Notes: a model not told the origin generated them from the letters alone. Positions 11,721-23,386 are shown, counted from the stretch's first letter. The stretch: 64,000 nt of DNA from Ottelia alismoides (GCA_037367405.1 JAZKJV010010132.1:620001-684000); one strand, 5' to 3'. Numbers and translations are program-made.

Positions 11721-12577
11721 GATTCAGAAGACTCACATTCCAGCCCGTTCGTTCTCCTCACCTGCACAGCATGAGAAGCAACGACCTCGATTGCAGCAAT
11801 GTGCGCGTTGGGTTGATATTATCCGTAGTGTCATGTAGCGTTGAGTTGAGTATCTTTCTGTTTGTCCAAGCTGAGCATTGCATGCTCCAGCTTGAGGGGG
11901 AGTGTTGGAATATGTGGTTGTGCGCCCATTGAGTTGTAGCAGGGTAAATGGATCCTGGAGAAGATCCATTTACCCCATTTTGTGTTTAGTGCCACATGGA
12001 CCAGTGGTGGGACTTGGAGGCTCTGGGAAGGCTATATAAAGAGCCCCAGACCTCCTGTACTCATTGAGAAAAAGCAATGAAGCATATGCCCCTTTGAGGG
12101 CTTCTCCCGTGGTTTCTTCCCGCTCCTTACGAAGTAGGCTTCCACGTAAAATCATGGTGTTCCCATGTTGATGTTTCTTCTTCTTTATGCTCTGTTTATC
12201 AATCGCTTCCGCATTCTTCATATTTTATAACAATGTGATTAACACGTATTTCCAGGCGTTTTAAAACATTAGTTAACATCTTAATTACATCTCTAACCGC
12301 CATCCCCGAAACTGTGGACATATGGTCATTACAACGATCATATCTTGAGCAAACGGAATCCAAATTATGCAAACTCAAATTCCGCATTTTCCTTATTCAA
12401 TGGGGAACATAATCCAAATGATAATTTCGTGTTTAAACATTTTTAAATAGAGCAGAAAAATCACAAAACAAGGTTGCATGAACAAATGCGACAAAAACTT
12501 TCGCAAACCCTAATGGCCCAAATCATCCTAGGTTCATGGATCATATCCAAGACCTCTAACCTGGCTATGATACCACT

Positions 12578-15500
12578 TGAAGGATACGGAAGGATCCTTA
12601 AGCGCATCACGGAAGCGTGGTGATCGTATCATATACGATCAAGAGCGATTAGTCATACTAGTTGCTCGGTGCAGCGGAATTTAAAAAAAAAATAAAAAGC
12701 GAAACCACATGATCCATAAACCATTTATGAATCGTTTCGTCTAACCATATAATATATATATAGGAAAACCTGTTGTCGCGTGGTTGCGATCGAGCTTCTA
12801 AGAGAAGAAGCCTCCTGTCTCAAGTCCGACCTTCGGAGGAGACGCTTGCGAGCGCGGGGATGAGTCGCGGGGATCTCGCAATCCAAGTAGTTGTCCAAGT
12901 AAGGGAACTCCTGATCTCGTCATACGAGATCGTATGTCTTCTTCGCGAGCGAGATGCACCAAAGAAGATGGAGTACTGAGAGTCGTCAAAGTGATAGTAC
13001 AACGATAAGGCTACGACGAGGGCCTTCTTCCTTTTAGGGTTAGGGTGGACGGCCACCCAAAGAGAGAGGAGGAAGAGGGCACGTGAGAATGAGAGAGAGA
13101 GAGAGGAGAGAGTTGTTGCACAACTTGTTGTAACTTTAAAGAGCATGGAGTGCCTCTTCTTATATAGTATTTTGGGGATCTATGGACTAAATCAATGGTT
13201 GAGATTAATTTGTGTTTCTTTCAATGGCCTAGATTTTGTTGTAAAAACACAACAACAATTAGGGTCAGGGGGGACGGCTTATTCTTGACGCATAAGGCCT
13301 ATGGGGCGTTGGCATACGCGCCGCCCATGCAATCTGACCTCCTAGTCCGGGATTGCGGCTTTTTCTGGGGGCTTAATTTTCCTTTGCGCATTGGCTTCTT
13401 CTTATGGCTCTTCCGCAGGAGGAGGCTTTTGACGAGAGACCGATGCTCTAGGTTCTTGCCGAATGTTTCCAACCTTTGCGTGTTGTGCGATTTGGGGGTG
13501 GAAACTCTTGATCACATGTTCTTTGAATGCCCCACGATGAGGGGGTGTAGGACGATCTGCTTGTGAATTGGGTGAGAACGAATGGCATGGTGGCTTTCTG
13601 CGACTCGTTGTTTCTTAACAGGAATAGAGATACAAGAGATTTGTTAATTCCGGTGGCAAGACTGTGGTCGATATGGTTGGGGCGGAATGAGGCTATCTTC
13701 TCTAACCACCGCTTTTACAAGGAGAATGTGCTTATCCGCGGTGCAAGATTGGTGGAGGATTGGGGAGGCGGCTAGTACTTGCTTCTTCCATTGCCTTGTT
13801 GTAGGCTTTTTTGCCTCTTTGTAAAGTTTTTCTTTTGTTCTGTACAGACTTTTTTAATTTTAATATATTGGGGTGAACACCACTGAGTGTATCCCCCTCT
13901 TTTTGGGCTTCAAAAAAAATAAATCTATATTGATAAATCAATATAATTTAATTCCATAAATTAAATCAATTAATCATGGAGATAATGGAAAGGAGACTTC
14001 CTCTCTAAGAAATAGAATGGATGGCCACCCTTTTGTTGGAATTGGTGGTTGTCACCCCTATAATCAAGGGGAGTGGAGATTACATGTAATCTCCATTATC
14101 CCTTAATTATCTCCATGTTTTGCAACAACAATTGTTGCAAATTATTTACCAAAAATAATTCATAATTATTTTGTGAATTTTGCAAACTTACCATTGGAAG
14201 TTTGTGAATCAAATTCACTACCCAAAATAAAAGGTGATTTATATTTTCAATTAATTATACAATGTGAATACAATTCAAATCAGTAATTAACCAACAAATA
14301 TAAATCATAGCAAACTCTCTCTAGTATATTTTAAATCATATCTATAACATATTATAAATAATATGGATACTCTCATCCATATTACACTTATCCGCAATAA
14401 TTAAATCACATTTAATTATATTGGATAACCATTGTCATTCTCCAATATAATGTGAATCAAATTAACATTATTCATGATAATTTAATCACATTTAATTATC
14501 TATTTCTCTATGCTTTCAACAATGGAATTATTCATGAACTCTTTCAAGAATAATGTGTATTCTTCGTAAGTACTTGGAGATAAGGACATGGCGATTGTAT
14601 TGTTCCACGTATAGTGACTTGGATATTGAGATCACATCTCAAATCCAGATCTCACGAACCTCCCATAAATGCTTGATTAAATCAAGTCCGTAAACCTAAT
14701 CTTCTCATTGCATCTGAATCTCATTCAGATCAATGTCCAACACTTGGACTAAGATCAAGTTACTTCTCTACTGAGAGGAGTTACTAAAATCCAAACCTGT
14801 TTCATCACTCCATCAGAATGGAAGCGTCATGGTTATACAATCGTTTATGATCACATCACCCTTAGGTATACCCAATACCTATACATCCTGCATACTGGAA
14901 GACCTTCGGCTAAACCCAAAGCTATAGATCTCTTTTAGACTGTCACCTTCAGGGGTTTATCATTAAGGTTCTCATTCGATCATTGGGATTTGGTATTGAT
15001 CATATGCTTTCCAAAAGCATATATCATATCTATAAATTCTGTCAAGCTTCATAAGCGAGACGACCGTGCATGGAATTTATCAATCCCAATATCTCTTGAG
15101 TGAGCTCATGTCTTCTGATTCAGAAGTAAACATGTATGATCCCTTTGAGAGATCGTATTACTCATATGCCCTTATATGCACACCAACTCGTCGGTATATA
15201 GACATTGGTTAGGTCATTAACATATTGGTCTACCAAATGTATACTCAGACATATAGTAACACATCTGTCTCCGGTCAGAGGATGTGTGCCGATATCGCGA
15301 CAGCATACGATGTAGGACTTTGGTTATCTCGATCTCATTAAGTCAACTCTTTGACCTAACTAATCTGACACCTCCGAATCTCTATTCCCATGCAGACCTG
15401 CATCAAAGGTCAATCAGATATCAACCAAATGAGAAAGGATTGCCATCTCCTACTCAGGCTGGAGATCATCTCTTAACAATCATTTGTTGGTGCTTGATGA

Positions 15501-15747
15501 GTCCTCATTCTAACTCAGATATTCATCCAAGCACCAGCCTCTATGATCCAACTATTGAATCAACAGTTGTATGATTATTAAGATGGCCATGGTACATAAC
15601 CTTAATTGTACTGAGGGGTATTATAGTGCATTCATTCGTTTAATCTCAGATAGGGAGTGAAATAAATCAATAACTTTTATTGATATATCAAATATTACAA
15701 TAACATTTATTATCGAAATGGTTCGCCCCGGGCTCACATTGCTAACA
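12578..15747 (-). repeat. 5' LTR of the 13 kb copia element, with LINE insertion
   Basis: This partner of 2786-5318 shares the terminal TGAAGGATACG, the TATA-like region and the A/T-rich core. The extra length is explained by foreign DNA at 13261-13917. The primer site lies just outside at 12564-12575. ORFs such as 12773-12979 are conserved only because the LTR is repeated. Confidence 0.9.
13261..13917 (+). pseudogene. 5'-truncated L1-type LINE 3' end (zf-RVT domain)
   Basis: The sequence interrupts the right LTR precisely where the left LTR is continuous (around 3466). It encodes the zinc-binding C-terminal region of an L1 ORF2: LRIGFFLWLFRRR, then CVLCDLGVETLDHMFFECP, a C-x2-C...H...C pattern. 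A non-coding 3' tail follows, ending in a short A-run at 13911-13917. About 15 bp of the LTR target is missing at the junction. The codon style resembles the L1 at 57011, whose own 3' end is off window, so this may be the same family. Confidence 0.82.
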
Positions 15748-15752
15748 AGATA

Positions 15753-16622
15753 TGGATGCACTCTCCTGAGGATGCCAATCAGTCAAAGTTACGAGCATAT
15801 CCCACTTGTATAGCCAGTTTGTCGTACCCTCAACATGAGCTCTCCTACTAAGCGCATCAACCACTACATTTCCCTTACTAGGGTAGTAAGAGATCGTATA
15901 GTCGTAATCCTTCAGTAGTTCAAGTCACTTGCACTATCTTGTGTTCAGCTCCTTCTGATAAAAAATATACATTAGGCTCTTGTGATCTATGAAAATCTTG
16001 AAATTCACCCCATAAAGATAGTGGTGTCAGATCTTCAAGGCAAAGACAACTATTGCCAACTCTAAGTCATGGGTGGGGTAATTCCGCCCATGCGGCCTCA
16101 ACTGACGTGATGCTTAAGCAATCACGTGATCTCGCTGCATCAGCACTGCTCCTAACTTCTCCAGAGGCATATGTATATACTGCATAATCCTAAGTACTTG
16201 AAGGAAGTGCAAGAATGGACACAATAGTCAATCTTTCCTTTAATGTCCTGAAGGCTTGCTCGTATGAATCATCCAAAATGGAAGGAACTTCCTTTTGCGT
16301 CAACCGTGCCATGGGAAGAACAACACGTGAAAACCCATTGACAAAGCATCTGTAATAGCCTGTTAATATAAGGAAGCTCTAAATCTGAGTGACAGTATTG
16401 GGTTGTTCCCAAGACATGACTACCTTAATCTCCGCAGGATCTATTGTGATACCTACTTCAGAAATGACATATCCAAGAAATGAGATCGATAACCAGAACT
16501 CGCATTTACTCGGCTTAACATATAACTTGTGCTCTCGCAATGTGTACAGGACCATCTTCAGATCATATGTATGATCTCATTCATTCCAAGACTAAATCAA
16601 CACATCATCAATGAACACCACC
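15753..16622 (-). pseudogene. Ty3/gypsy RT-RNase H fragment
   Basis: Read on minus, the sequence gives VVFIDDVLI followed by a stop, then CEFWLSISFLGYVIS (the end of the RT palm and thumb). RNase H follows, with HDLELAIVVFALKI and [11 protein letters not shown]. It is the middle of the same gypsy pol whose integrase is at 1070-2700: the copia element at 2786-15747 lies between, and the 5 bp duplication joins them. Multiple in-frame stops show it is dead. Confidence 0.82.
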
Positions 16623-16627
16623 ACAAA

Positions 16628-19309
16628 TGTTAAAAACTAGAGAATGCAAAAGCGACAATGATAAATGAAATATAAACTAGAAAAAAAGAATAATCTTGGA
16701 ACACAAAGAAGTTTTTTACGTGGAACCCTACTCCCTATGGAGCGGGATGAAACCACGGGAGAAGGCCTCAAAGGGCCATATGTAGCATTGCATTTTCGTA
16801 TCTGAATACAAGGGGCATGGGAATCTATATGTAGCCCCCACTGAGTCTCCACATCTCTATACTGAAATATGTGGGACTAAACTCTATATGGAGTAAATGG
16901 ATCCTAGAGAGATCCATTTACCCATATTTAATATAAGTGACACACAATATAATACTCCGACACTCCCCCTCAAGCTGGAGCATGCAATGCTCAGTTTGGA
17001 CAAACAGAAAGAAACTCAACTCACGCTACATGACACTATAGATAATATCAACTCAACGCGCACAACTGTCGGCTCCTGTCGAGGACGTTGCTTCTCATGT
17101 CGTGCAGGTGAGGAGGACGAACGCGTTGGAGTGTGAGTCAATTGAATCTCCTCGTCGGAGAGCATGTGCTCTGAACTGTGCCTGTCAGAGTCACTGCAAC
17201 TGAACTGAGTCTCCTCTTTGGAGTACTCTGGCCCGCTACAACAATGTGGACAACTGCTCCATTTCTGAAAAGGGCCGAACTGAAAAGGTCATGGAAGTCC
17301 AATCCTCGTCGGAGTCCACTGCCGCTGGAAAATGAAGTTTGAAAGAAGTCTCCTCATCGGAGAACTGGTCTCTCCCATCTGGCACAGAGGATAGTACTCT
17401 ACTATAGAGTCCCTATAATACCACATGAAAACCCTTGCCAACATGACATAGGGAATGGTCCTCTACTATGGAGTCCCTATGGCTTACTTGAAAACTCTGG
17501 CCGAAACAACAAGAGAAGATGGGGACCATTTCAAACGATGGTAAACATCTTCACATCTGAAAAGAAGATCGCATACATATGAGTTTCTGAAACTAGAGAC
17601 TCAGAAACATCTGATGCCGAGTCTGAAAAACTGATAACGAAGATCGCATACATGTGCGTGTCCGAAACTGGAGACTCGGAAACATCTAATGGCGAGCCTG
17701 AACAATTGATTACTGTAGAGTCTGAACAATCTGACTGGTCTGGAGAATCTGAAGTTGATCTCTGAATCTGAACAAGACCTGTGACTCTGCACAATACTTC
17801 CCCTTTCTCCCATACTGGTCGGAATGAAGACATCGACCAAGTTGGGAGAAGACAAGATAGATGGGGAGAAAAACCAAATCAAGCATTTTTCAGCTATTTC
17901 ATCATTTTTTATAGATGTTAATAAATTCTTTTAAGTAAGGCATATCATTTCTTTTTTTCGGCTTTTCTTATCACATTTTTTTCAATTTTTTCTGCGAACA
18001 TGCGTACCACTTTTTATTTGTATGCACCTTTTTGGAAAAAAACAATTTTCTTTTCTTTTTTCTTTTTTTTGAATACGACCCAAAGGGCCAATCACTTCCT
18101 TATTTTCTTTCTTTTTTTTAAATTCGCCCAACAACCTCTCTTTTTTTTATACAGCCCCACTCTCCTTTTTTTGCAAATGTCGGCCCACATCTGGGCCCAA
18201 AACCAAGCAAATAATTTTTTATTTAAACCGTCGGGCCTCCAGTTAGGGTTCTCATTGGGAACCCTCAACCACGCACGAGGCCTCCTTTCCCTTTGTGATA
18301 CGGGAGCACCGCCGCTACTTGTGGGGGAAGCTATGTGCCGCCTGTGCAAGAGGGCACCATGTGAGTGCCTTGACTCTGTCGCTGGAGGTCCCATCGGGCC
18401 AGTTGCGCGTGAGCTTGAGGGCTCAAAGGTGCGCCACTGGGAGCCAAGGGGGCCTCCGCCTTGCTCTCGCACCCCTAGGGGTTGGCGATGCATCGCTGGG
18501 AACCGTGTGGAGGAGAGGCACTGCCATGGGGCTTGCGATGGTAGAGGGTGGAGCTGCACCTCCACCGCAGATCTGGTAAAGGCGACAGAGATAGGGATCG
18601 CCTGGAAGAGGCACCATCTGGAGCCATGATTGAGCGCCACTATCACCTGGGTTTCTGTTGCTGCATCTTCTTTCTGATCTTGCGTGGATGAACCTCTGCC
18701 TGGATCTGGATTTGGGGTTTCAATCAAAACCCATGTTAGAGATTGCTCGCGTGCCGCCTGGAGAGGTTGGCTTCCGCAGGAAATCGAAGGAGATGCGCCC
18801 TGAGGTTGCGGCTTGGGGCTTCTGCCATGATCGGTCGAACGAGATCGGGAACATGAATCCTAAGGTTCCAAAAAACCCAAACAAAAATCTCTCGAAAACT
18901 TGATGTCTCACAGAACATGGACTTTAATAGACACATAAAGAAAATCCTCGAGAGTCGACCCGCTCTGATACCATGTTAGAAAATAGAGAATGCGGAAGTG
19001 GAAATGATAAACAGAGCATAAACTAGAAAAGAAAGAATAAACTTGGAACATAAAGAAGATTTTTATGTGGAACCCTACTCCCTAAGCAGCGGGATGAAAC
19101 CACGGGAGAAGACCTCAAAGGGTCATATGTAGCATTGGTTTTTCTCATCTGAATACAAGAGGTGTGGGGGTCTTCATATAGCCCCCACTGAGTCTCCACA
19201 TCTCCAAACTGGTAGATGTGGTACTAAACTCTGGATGGGGTAAATGGATCCTGGAGAGATCCATTTGCCCATCTATAATATACGTGACACACAATATAAT
19301 ACTCCAACA
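16628..19309 (-). mobile_element. Non-autonomous LTR retrotransposon, copy 2 (2.7 kb)
   Basis: LTRs lie at 16628-16962 and 18974-19309 (about 335 bp), TGTT...AACA on minus. The flanking duplication ACAAA is at 16623-16627 and 19310-19314. The primer site TGGTATCAGAGC is on minus at 18962-18973, and the purine tract is beside 16963. The gypsy RT reading resumes across it. The 2.0 kb interior has homopolymer-rich tracts (17880-18180) and a GC-rich part (18270-18860) but no gag, protease, integrase or RT. The 209- and 211-codon opposite-strand ORFs at 18000-18727 overlap each other and look fortuitous. LTRs and the purine-tract-proximal interior match copies 1 and 3. Confidence 0.93.
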
Positions 19310-19314
19310 ACAAA

Positions 19315-19500
19315 CTTGTCCAAGTATGGACGGAAGATTCTGTTCATCATGTCCATGAATGCTGCAGGCGCAGCGGTGATCCCAAATGACATCACCACAA
19401 ACTCATAGTGTCCCTATCTAATCCTGAAAACTGTTTTCGGAATATCTGATAATTGATGATGTCAAAAGTATATTTATACACTGGAGGCATATGAATTCTG
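19315..19500 (-). pseudogene. Ty3/gypsy RT fragment
   Basis: Minus-strand translation gives [20 protein letters not shown] followed by [13 protein letters not shown], the FVVMPFGLTNAPAAF block of gypsy RT. It is continuous with VVFIDDVLI at 16622 once the 16628-19309 element is removed. Upstream gag, protease and RT fingers are absent, so the gypsy element has an internal deletion. Confidence 0.82.
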
Positions 19501-20283
19501 ACATGATTGATAGCAGGTGATTTCCATGCATAGAGCTCAACTTCATGCAGATTATACATAATTATGTAAAATAGCTACTAGGATTTATTAGGTAATTAGA
19601 AATTTTAAAGATCGTGATGATTGATAACTCATGATTAAACCCAAACTTGATCATGTATTCATGAATCCCTTTCCTCCAGTATTTCATCATCAGTCAACTC
19701 GGCAACATAGGTGGAAATAATCATATGATCACGAATGTAAACTTCATGCTTGGCAGCAAAGGAGAAGTTTATGTTGTACCTTGAAATCTCTAAAAACTTG
19801 AGGTCAACTAGGCTGATCTTGCATGCAACAACTGCAGTTAGGAGAGGAGTAACAGCAGAAATTACGGCTCTCAAGGGGCTTCCAGCATCATGAAATTTCA
19901 AGGAGCAGCAGATGGGTGTTGTCCTTGCTATAGCATTAACATCAAACTGCAGAGAGGTTTCTTCTTCTCAGTGGAGAGCAAGGCAACAACCCAAGAGACA
20001 AGGGCAGTTGCCCCGAGTGCTGTGGAGAGAAGCACAACAATGAGGTTTCTTCTTCACGATGGAAATTGAGAGAGGAAATTAGAGAATAATGAAGGGGAAG
20101 TTGATATAAATAAGGGGAGGGAAATATTAGAGAGCTGCCAAGTGGAGTGAGAGAGAGAGTGTGTGGTGTTAAAAGGGGAAAAGGCCAAGTGAAGTAGCCT
20201 AGAGAGGCTGCTGTTGAGCTAATTTTTTTAATTAATTTTTTTAAATCATTTCTTTATCCTTTTATGAAAATCAAAGTCGACTA
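19501..20283 (-). other. Probable gypsy 5' LTR end and leader; no gene recognised
   Basis: This lies between the RT fragment and the LTR homology block. On minus it carries a TTATTTATATC TATA-like sequence near 20100-20110, followed by a pyrimidine-rich leader, as expected downstream of an LTR promoter. An 80-codon minus ORF (19659-19901) matches no family I recognise. Confidence 0.4.
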
Positions 20284-20732
20284 TATTTGCATCTCAAATA
20301 TTTGATCCAGGTACACAATATCTCAGTTTGACTATCTATTCATGATAATCAAACGATATAAATTTCATACTTTTCTGATCCAAGATGGATACATAAATTG
20401 GCGAAATATGCTCTTGATTTTTAATTAAAATTTTGTGATTTAAAATATCAAACGACCTTTGATCGACGAATGGTCGATTTCGTTGGTCTTATATTATCGA
20501 GACGAATTTTCTGACGGTCTCGATTTGTTTTGTGGTTTTTGATTTTGTGTCACGGTTTTTTCGTTGGCACGCATTATGATGCGATCGACTTTGATTGATT
20601 GCTTACAAATGACTTTTGATTTTTACGATCTATTGATCAATTTATCTCAAATAATATTGATCGATAATTTTATCAGATTAAATGGACCATAATCAGGTTG
20701 GGTTCAAGTTATTTCGATCCGAATGTCATAAA
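20284..20732 (-). mobile_element. Ty3/gypsy 5' LTR segment
   Basis: A direct repeat of 618-1069 in the same orientation, with substitutions spread throughout, consistent with an old insertion. It is the upstream LTR of the minus-strand gypsy element. The RTE relic begins immediately at its outer end. Confidence 0.65.
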
Positions 20733-21775
20733 GAACCTCCATATGATTTTTATTGATTTGGAGAATGCTTATGATTCTGTCCCACGTTAGATATTGTGGA
20801 GAGTTTTGGAGAAGAGACAACTACCTGTCCTATACATTAACCTCATAAAGGATATGTATGATAGAGCTTTATCTTGTAAGGATCCAATTTGGGAAGACTA
20901 ACTGTTTTGGCATAAAAAATGATTTACATCAATGTTCAACTTTAAGTCCATTTCTTTTTACTTTGATTATGGACGAATTGACAAGTCACATTCTGGATGA
21001 GATACCTTGGTATATGCTATTCGATGATGATATTGTATTGATTAATGAGGCTAGAAATGGAGTAAATGAGAAGCTTGAGGTTTGGAGACATGCATTGGAG
21101 ATTAAAGGATTTCGTATAAGTAGGGTTGAGATTGAATATATGGAGCACACTTTTGATGGAAGCAATGGTGAAGGAATCGAGATAAAGATTTATAGTTGTG
21201 ATCTATTTTGCAACAAGATGGGGAAATTGATGGAGATGTTACTATTAGAATAAATGCAGGCTGACTAAAGTGGAGAGGAGACTCTGTTGTTCTCTGTGAT
21301 AAGAAAATTTCTTTAAAAATCAAAGGAAAGTTTTACAAAACAGTCATAAGACCTGCTATGCTATATGGATCTGAATGTTGGCATGTGAACGATAGGCATG
21401 TGCAAAGAATGACAATAGCATAAATAAGAATGCTAAGGTGGATGTGTAGACACACACATACATGTAAAGATCGGATTTGGATTGATGCAATCCGAAGGAA
21501 AGTTAGTGTAGCTACATTCGAGGATAAGGTGGTTTGGCCATTTGCAAAGGAGGTCAACTAATGCACCAGTTAGGAGATGCGGGTTTTGGGATGTTAAGCT
21601 GGCTACGAGAGGTCGAGGATGACCCAAGAAGTATTGGAATAAGACTATACGAATGGATCTTCGTTTTTGGGATATAAACCCGAGATTGACCAAGATAGAT
21701 CTGAATGGAGTCAAAGAATCCATGTAATTGATCCTACTTAATTGTGGGAAAAGGCTTTGTTATTGTTGTTGTTTG
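20733..21775 (+). pseudogene. RTE-type LINE fragment (RT palm to 3' end)
   Basis: The frames give [45 protein letters not shown] and later WPFAKEVN-like text. It ends with the RTE 3' signature GAATCCATGTA...GGGAAAAGGCTTTGTT plus TTG repeats at 21708-21772. The RT catalytic motif is FDDD instead of FADD. It is 5'-truncated and carries stops and frameshifts. It shares long stretches with 25309-27254 and 37505-39170. Confidence 0.82.
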
Positions 21776-22111
21776 GTTTGTGAAAATATGATGATCGAAG
21801 TCTTCAGTCTTAAGTATGGATATTTATGTGGTCTTTATTGCATTTTTACATTATAAATTATGAGTTTACGAGATTGTGTTATTTGTTATTTGAAGTTATT
21901 TAAGCATTCTATACGACTAATATATCGTATATGATACTATATATATACTGCTAAAAACTTATATTTAGACCTTTATTTTAGCAAACAAGTATTTGTATCA
22001 GTCTTATTTATAAAGAACATTGAAAACCTTAATTTCGGGAAATCACTTATTTTTATAGGCATTTCCACGATTTCTAGCGATATCGTTGATATGTCAGCAA
22101 TATTTCTCAAT
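21776..22111. other. A/T-rich spacer, nothing recognised
   Basis: No ORF, exon-like segment or repeat that I can name lies between the RTE relic and the first SINE target duplication. Confidence 0.6.
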
Positions 22112-22125
22112 ATTTCTTTTTTCAG

Positions 22126-22322
22126 GCAGTGCATCTACCCACTTAAATGGTCTGGTGGTAGTGCAGCGCGCTTACCACCCAAAAGGACCAGGGTTCAAAT
22201 TTCTTCTTATGGATGTTGCATTAGGTAGTCGATATCTAACGTAAAAAAATCAAATCTTTCAACATGGTTTTGAGCAAGAATCCATGTAGCCGACCTTACT
22301 TATAATGGGAGAAGGTTTTGCC
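22126..22322 (+). mobile_element. tRNA-derived SINE, copy 1
   Basis: The head contains TGGTCTGGTGGTAGTGCAGC (A-box-like) and GGTTCAAAT (B-box-like). The tail contains AGAATCCATGTAGCCGACC and GGGAGAAGGTTTTG, resembling the RTE LINE 3' end. A 14 bp duplication with one mismatch flanks it (22112-22125, 22323-22336). It is closely similar to 24776-24978. Confidence 0.85.
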
Positions 22323-22336
22323 ATTTCTTTTTTTAG

Positions 22337-23080
22337 ACTTTTGGTGAATTGACATTGAGATCATCATTAAGGTCATTGATATTAAGGCAATCTGATTCTT
22401 TGCAAACAACCGAACTCCCATGAGAGGATTATGCATATAAAAATTGATTGCCACTGCACATGGGATGTGGTCTTGAAAGGATTTGTACACCACTCATGTT
22501 AACTCTGCAGACCAAATTGCATATGCCTTTACCAAAGCACTGCCCAGAAAGTAATTCAACGAACATACTTTCCAAACGGACTATGATTGACATCTATGCT
22601 CACACTCAAGGTTGCAGAAAGCGGTAGTCGGTACTCGATAGGCAGTGTCACTGACTAAGGATTAATTGGAAGTCGAACGACTAATTAGATGTAGTCGGTC
22701 ATTAGTTGGTTTTGAATTTTTTAATTATTTTAACTATATAAATCAATTTTTATACACATATTCTTATATATTTGCATTGATTTGTACATTTTCTGTACTA
22801 TCATAATGAAATAAAAGAAGTAATTGTCATTAAGCATATTAGAATTAGTTTGCTTTTAAAAAAACTAAAAAAATTAAAAATCTCTATGTAAAATTCGGCC
22901 TTGTAGTCGACCGACTGGGTCGACTAGTCGGGTTGACCGACTAATGACATACTAGGCTTAGTCGAGTCGGCTATCCCACCTACTCTACTAGTCGGGCCGA
23001 CTAATTAGCCTAGTCGGCCGACTTTTACAACGGTGCTCACACTTGAGAGGGAGTCTTGAGAATAAGATGATTCAGTCAGT
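22337..23080 (+). pseudogene. copia RNase H 3' tail relic, split by a MITE
   Basis: Broken plus-strand frames contain KIDCH, VNSADQIAYAFTKALPRK and a MIDIYA-like ending, the C-terminal RNase H region of a copia pol. The final codons and the purine tract (CACTTGAGAGGGAG) resume at 23036 after the MITE at 22607-23035. The sequence after 23056 (TCTTGAGAATAAG) may be the start of its degraded LTR. The relic lies upstream of the first visible SCAMP exon. Confidence 0.7.
22607..23035. mobile_element. hAT-type MITE, 429 bp
   Basis: The terminal inverted repeats CAAGGTTGCAGAAAGCGG and CACCGTTGTAAAAGTCGG match at 12 of 18 positions. An 8 bp duplication CTCACACT lies at 22599-22606 and 23036-23043. 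Subterminal regions are rich in GTCGGCCGACTA-type palindromes, and the centre is A/T-rich and non-coding. It interrupts the last codons of a copia relic. Confidence 0.85.
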
Positions 23081-23386
23081 TTTCCGATGTATTCGGTCAT
23101 TGTTTCTATTTCATTACATTTGTTAGGTGTGTGCATGTATTCTTCTTCCTATAGAAACAACTTCAGTGAAACAACCCATTTTATTCTATTCGACTAGAAC
23201 AATATAATGAAAAGTGCATATGCAGCATAGAATATTATACTTAAACCATTTATATTTTGTTTTACAATAACCATAATTACTATGTAACCTTTTGAAATAA
23301 ATACTCTTTGTGCACGCATGTGCTTTAATAATATATGTAAAAATCAATGCAGGAAGGGGTAATTCAATGTTAACATTCTTTTGCAG

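Larger units (their letters stand above)
10674..12232 (+). mobile_element. Short non-autonomous LTR retrotransposon, copy 1 (TRIM/LARD-like)
   Basis: Two 330 bp LTRs (10674-11003 and 11903-12232) begin TGTTGGA and end TATAACA; they differ at about nine positions by eye. A 5 bp duplication ATGTG flanks the element (10669-10673, 12233-12237). A tRNA-Met-type primer site TGGTATCATAGC (11004-11015) follows the left LTR, and a purine tract ending CTTGAGGGGGAG precedes the right LTR. The 899 bp interior has no gag or pol, so movement required proteins from another element. It is the same family as 16628-19309 and 31916-34508, which have longer interiors. It lies in the leader of the 13 kb copia, in the opposite orientation. 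Confidence 0.93.
2786..15747 (-). mobile_element. Ty1/copia element with 2.5 kb LTRs (Angela/Tork-like), nested in gypsy
   Basis: Two long direct repeats flank a gag-pol region: LTRs 2786-5318 and 12578-15747. LTR ends read TGAAGGATACG...TTAACA on plus. A 5 bp duplication AGATA lies at 2781-2785 and 15748-15752, and the gypsy integrase and RNase H fragments sit on either side. The tRNA-Met-type primer site is beside the right LTR (12564-12575), and a purine tract next to the left LTR (5319-5340 on minus) marks the 3' side. The element carries a 1559 bp non-autonomous LTR element in its leader and a LINE fragment in its right LTR. Stops and a mutated RT catalytic pair show it is inactive. Confidence 0.92.

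Noticed and set aside
11282..11969. Several 60-115 codon ORFs in non-autonomous copy 1
   Set aside because: Frames differ between the family copies; only the SDEE motif recurs, so no gene is claimed.
18000..18727. 209- and 211-codon ORFs on opposite strands
   Set aside because: They overlap within the non-autonomous element, show low-complexity composition and no domain, and are not kept intact in the sister copy at 31916.
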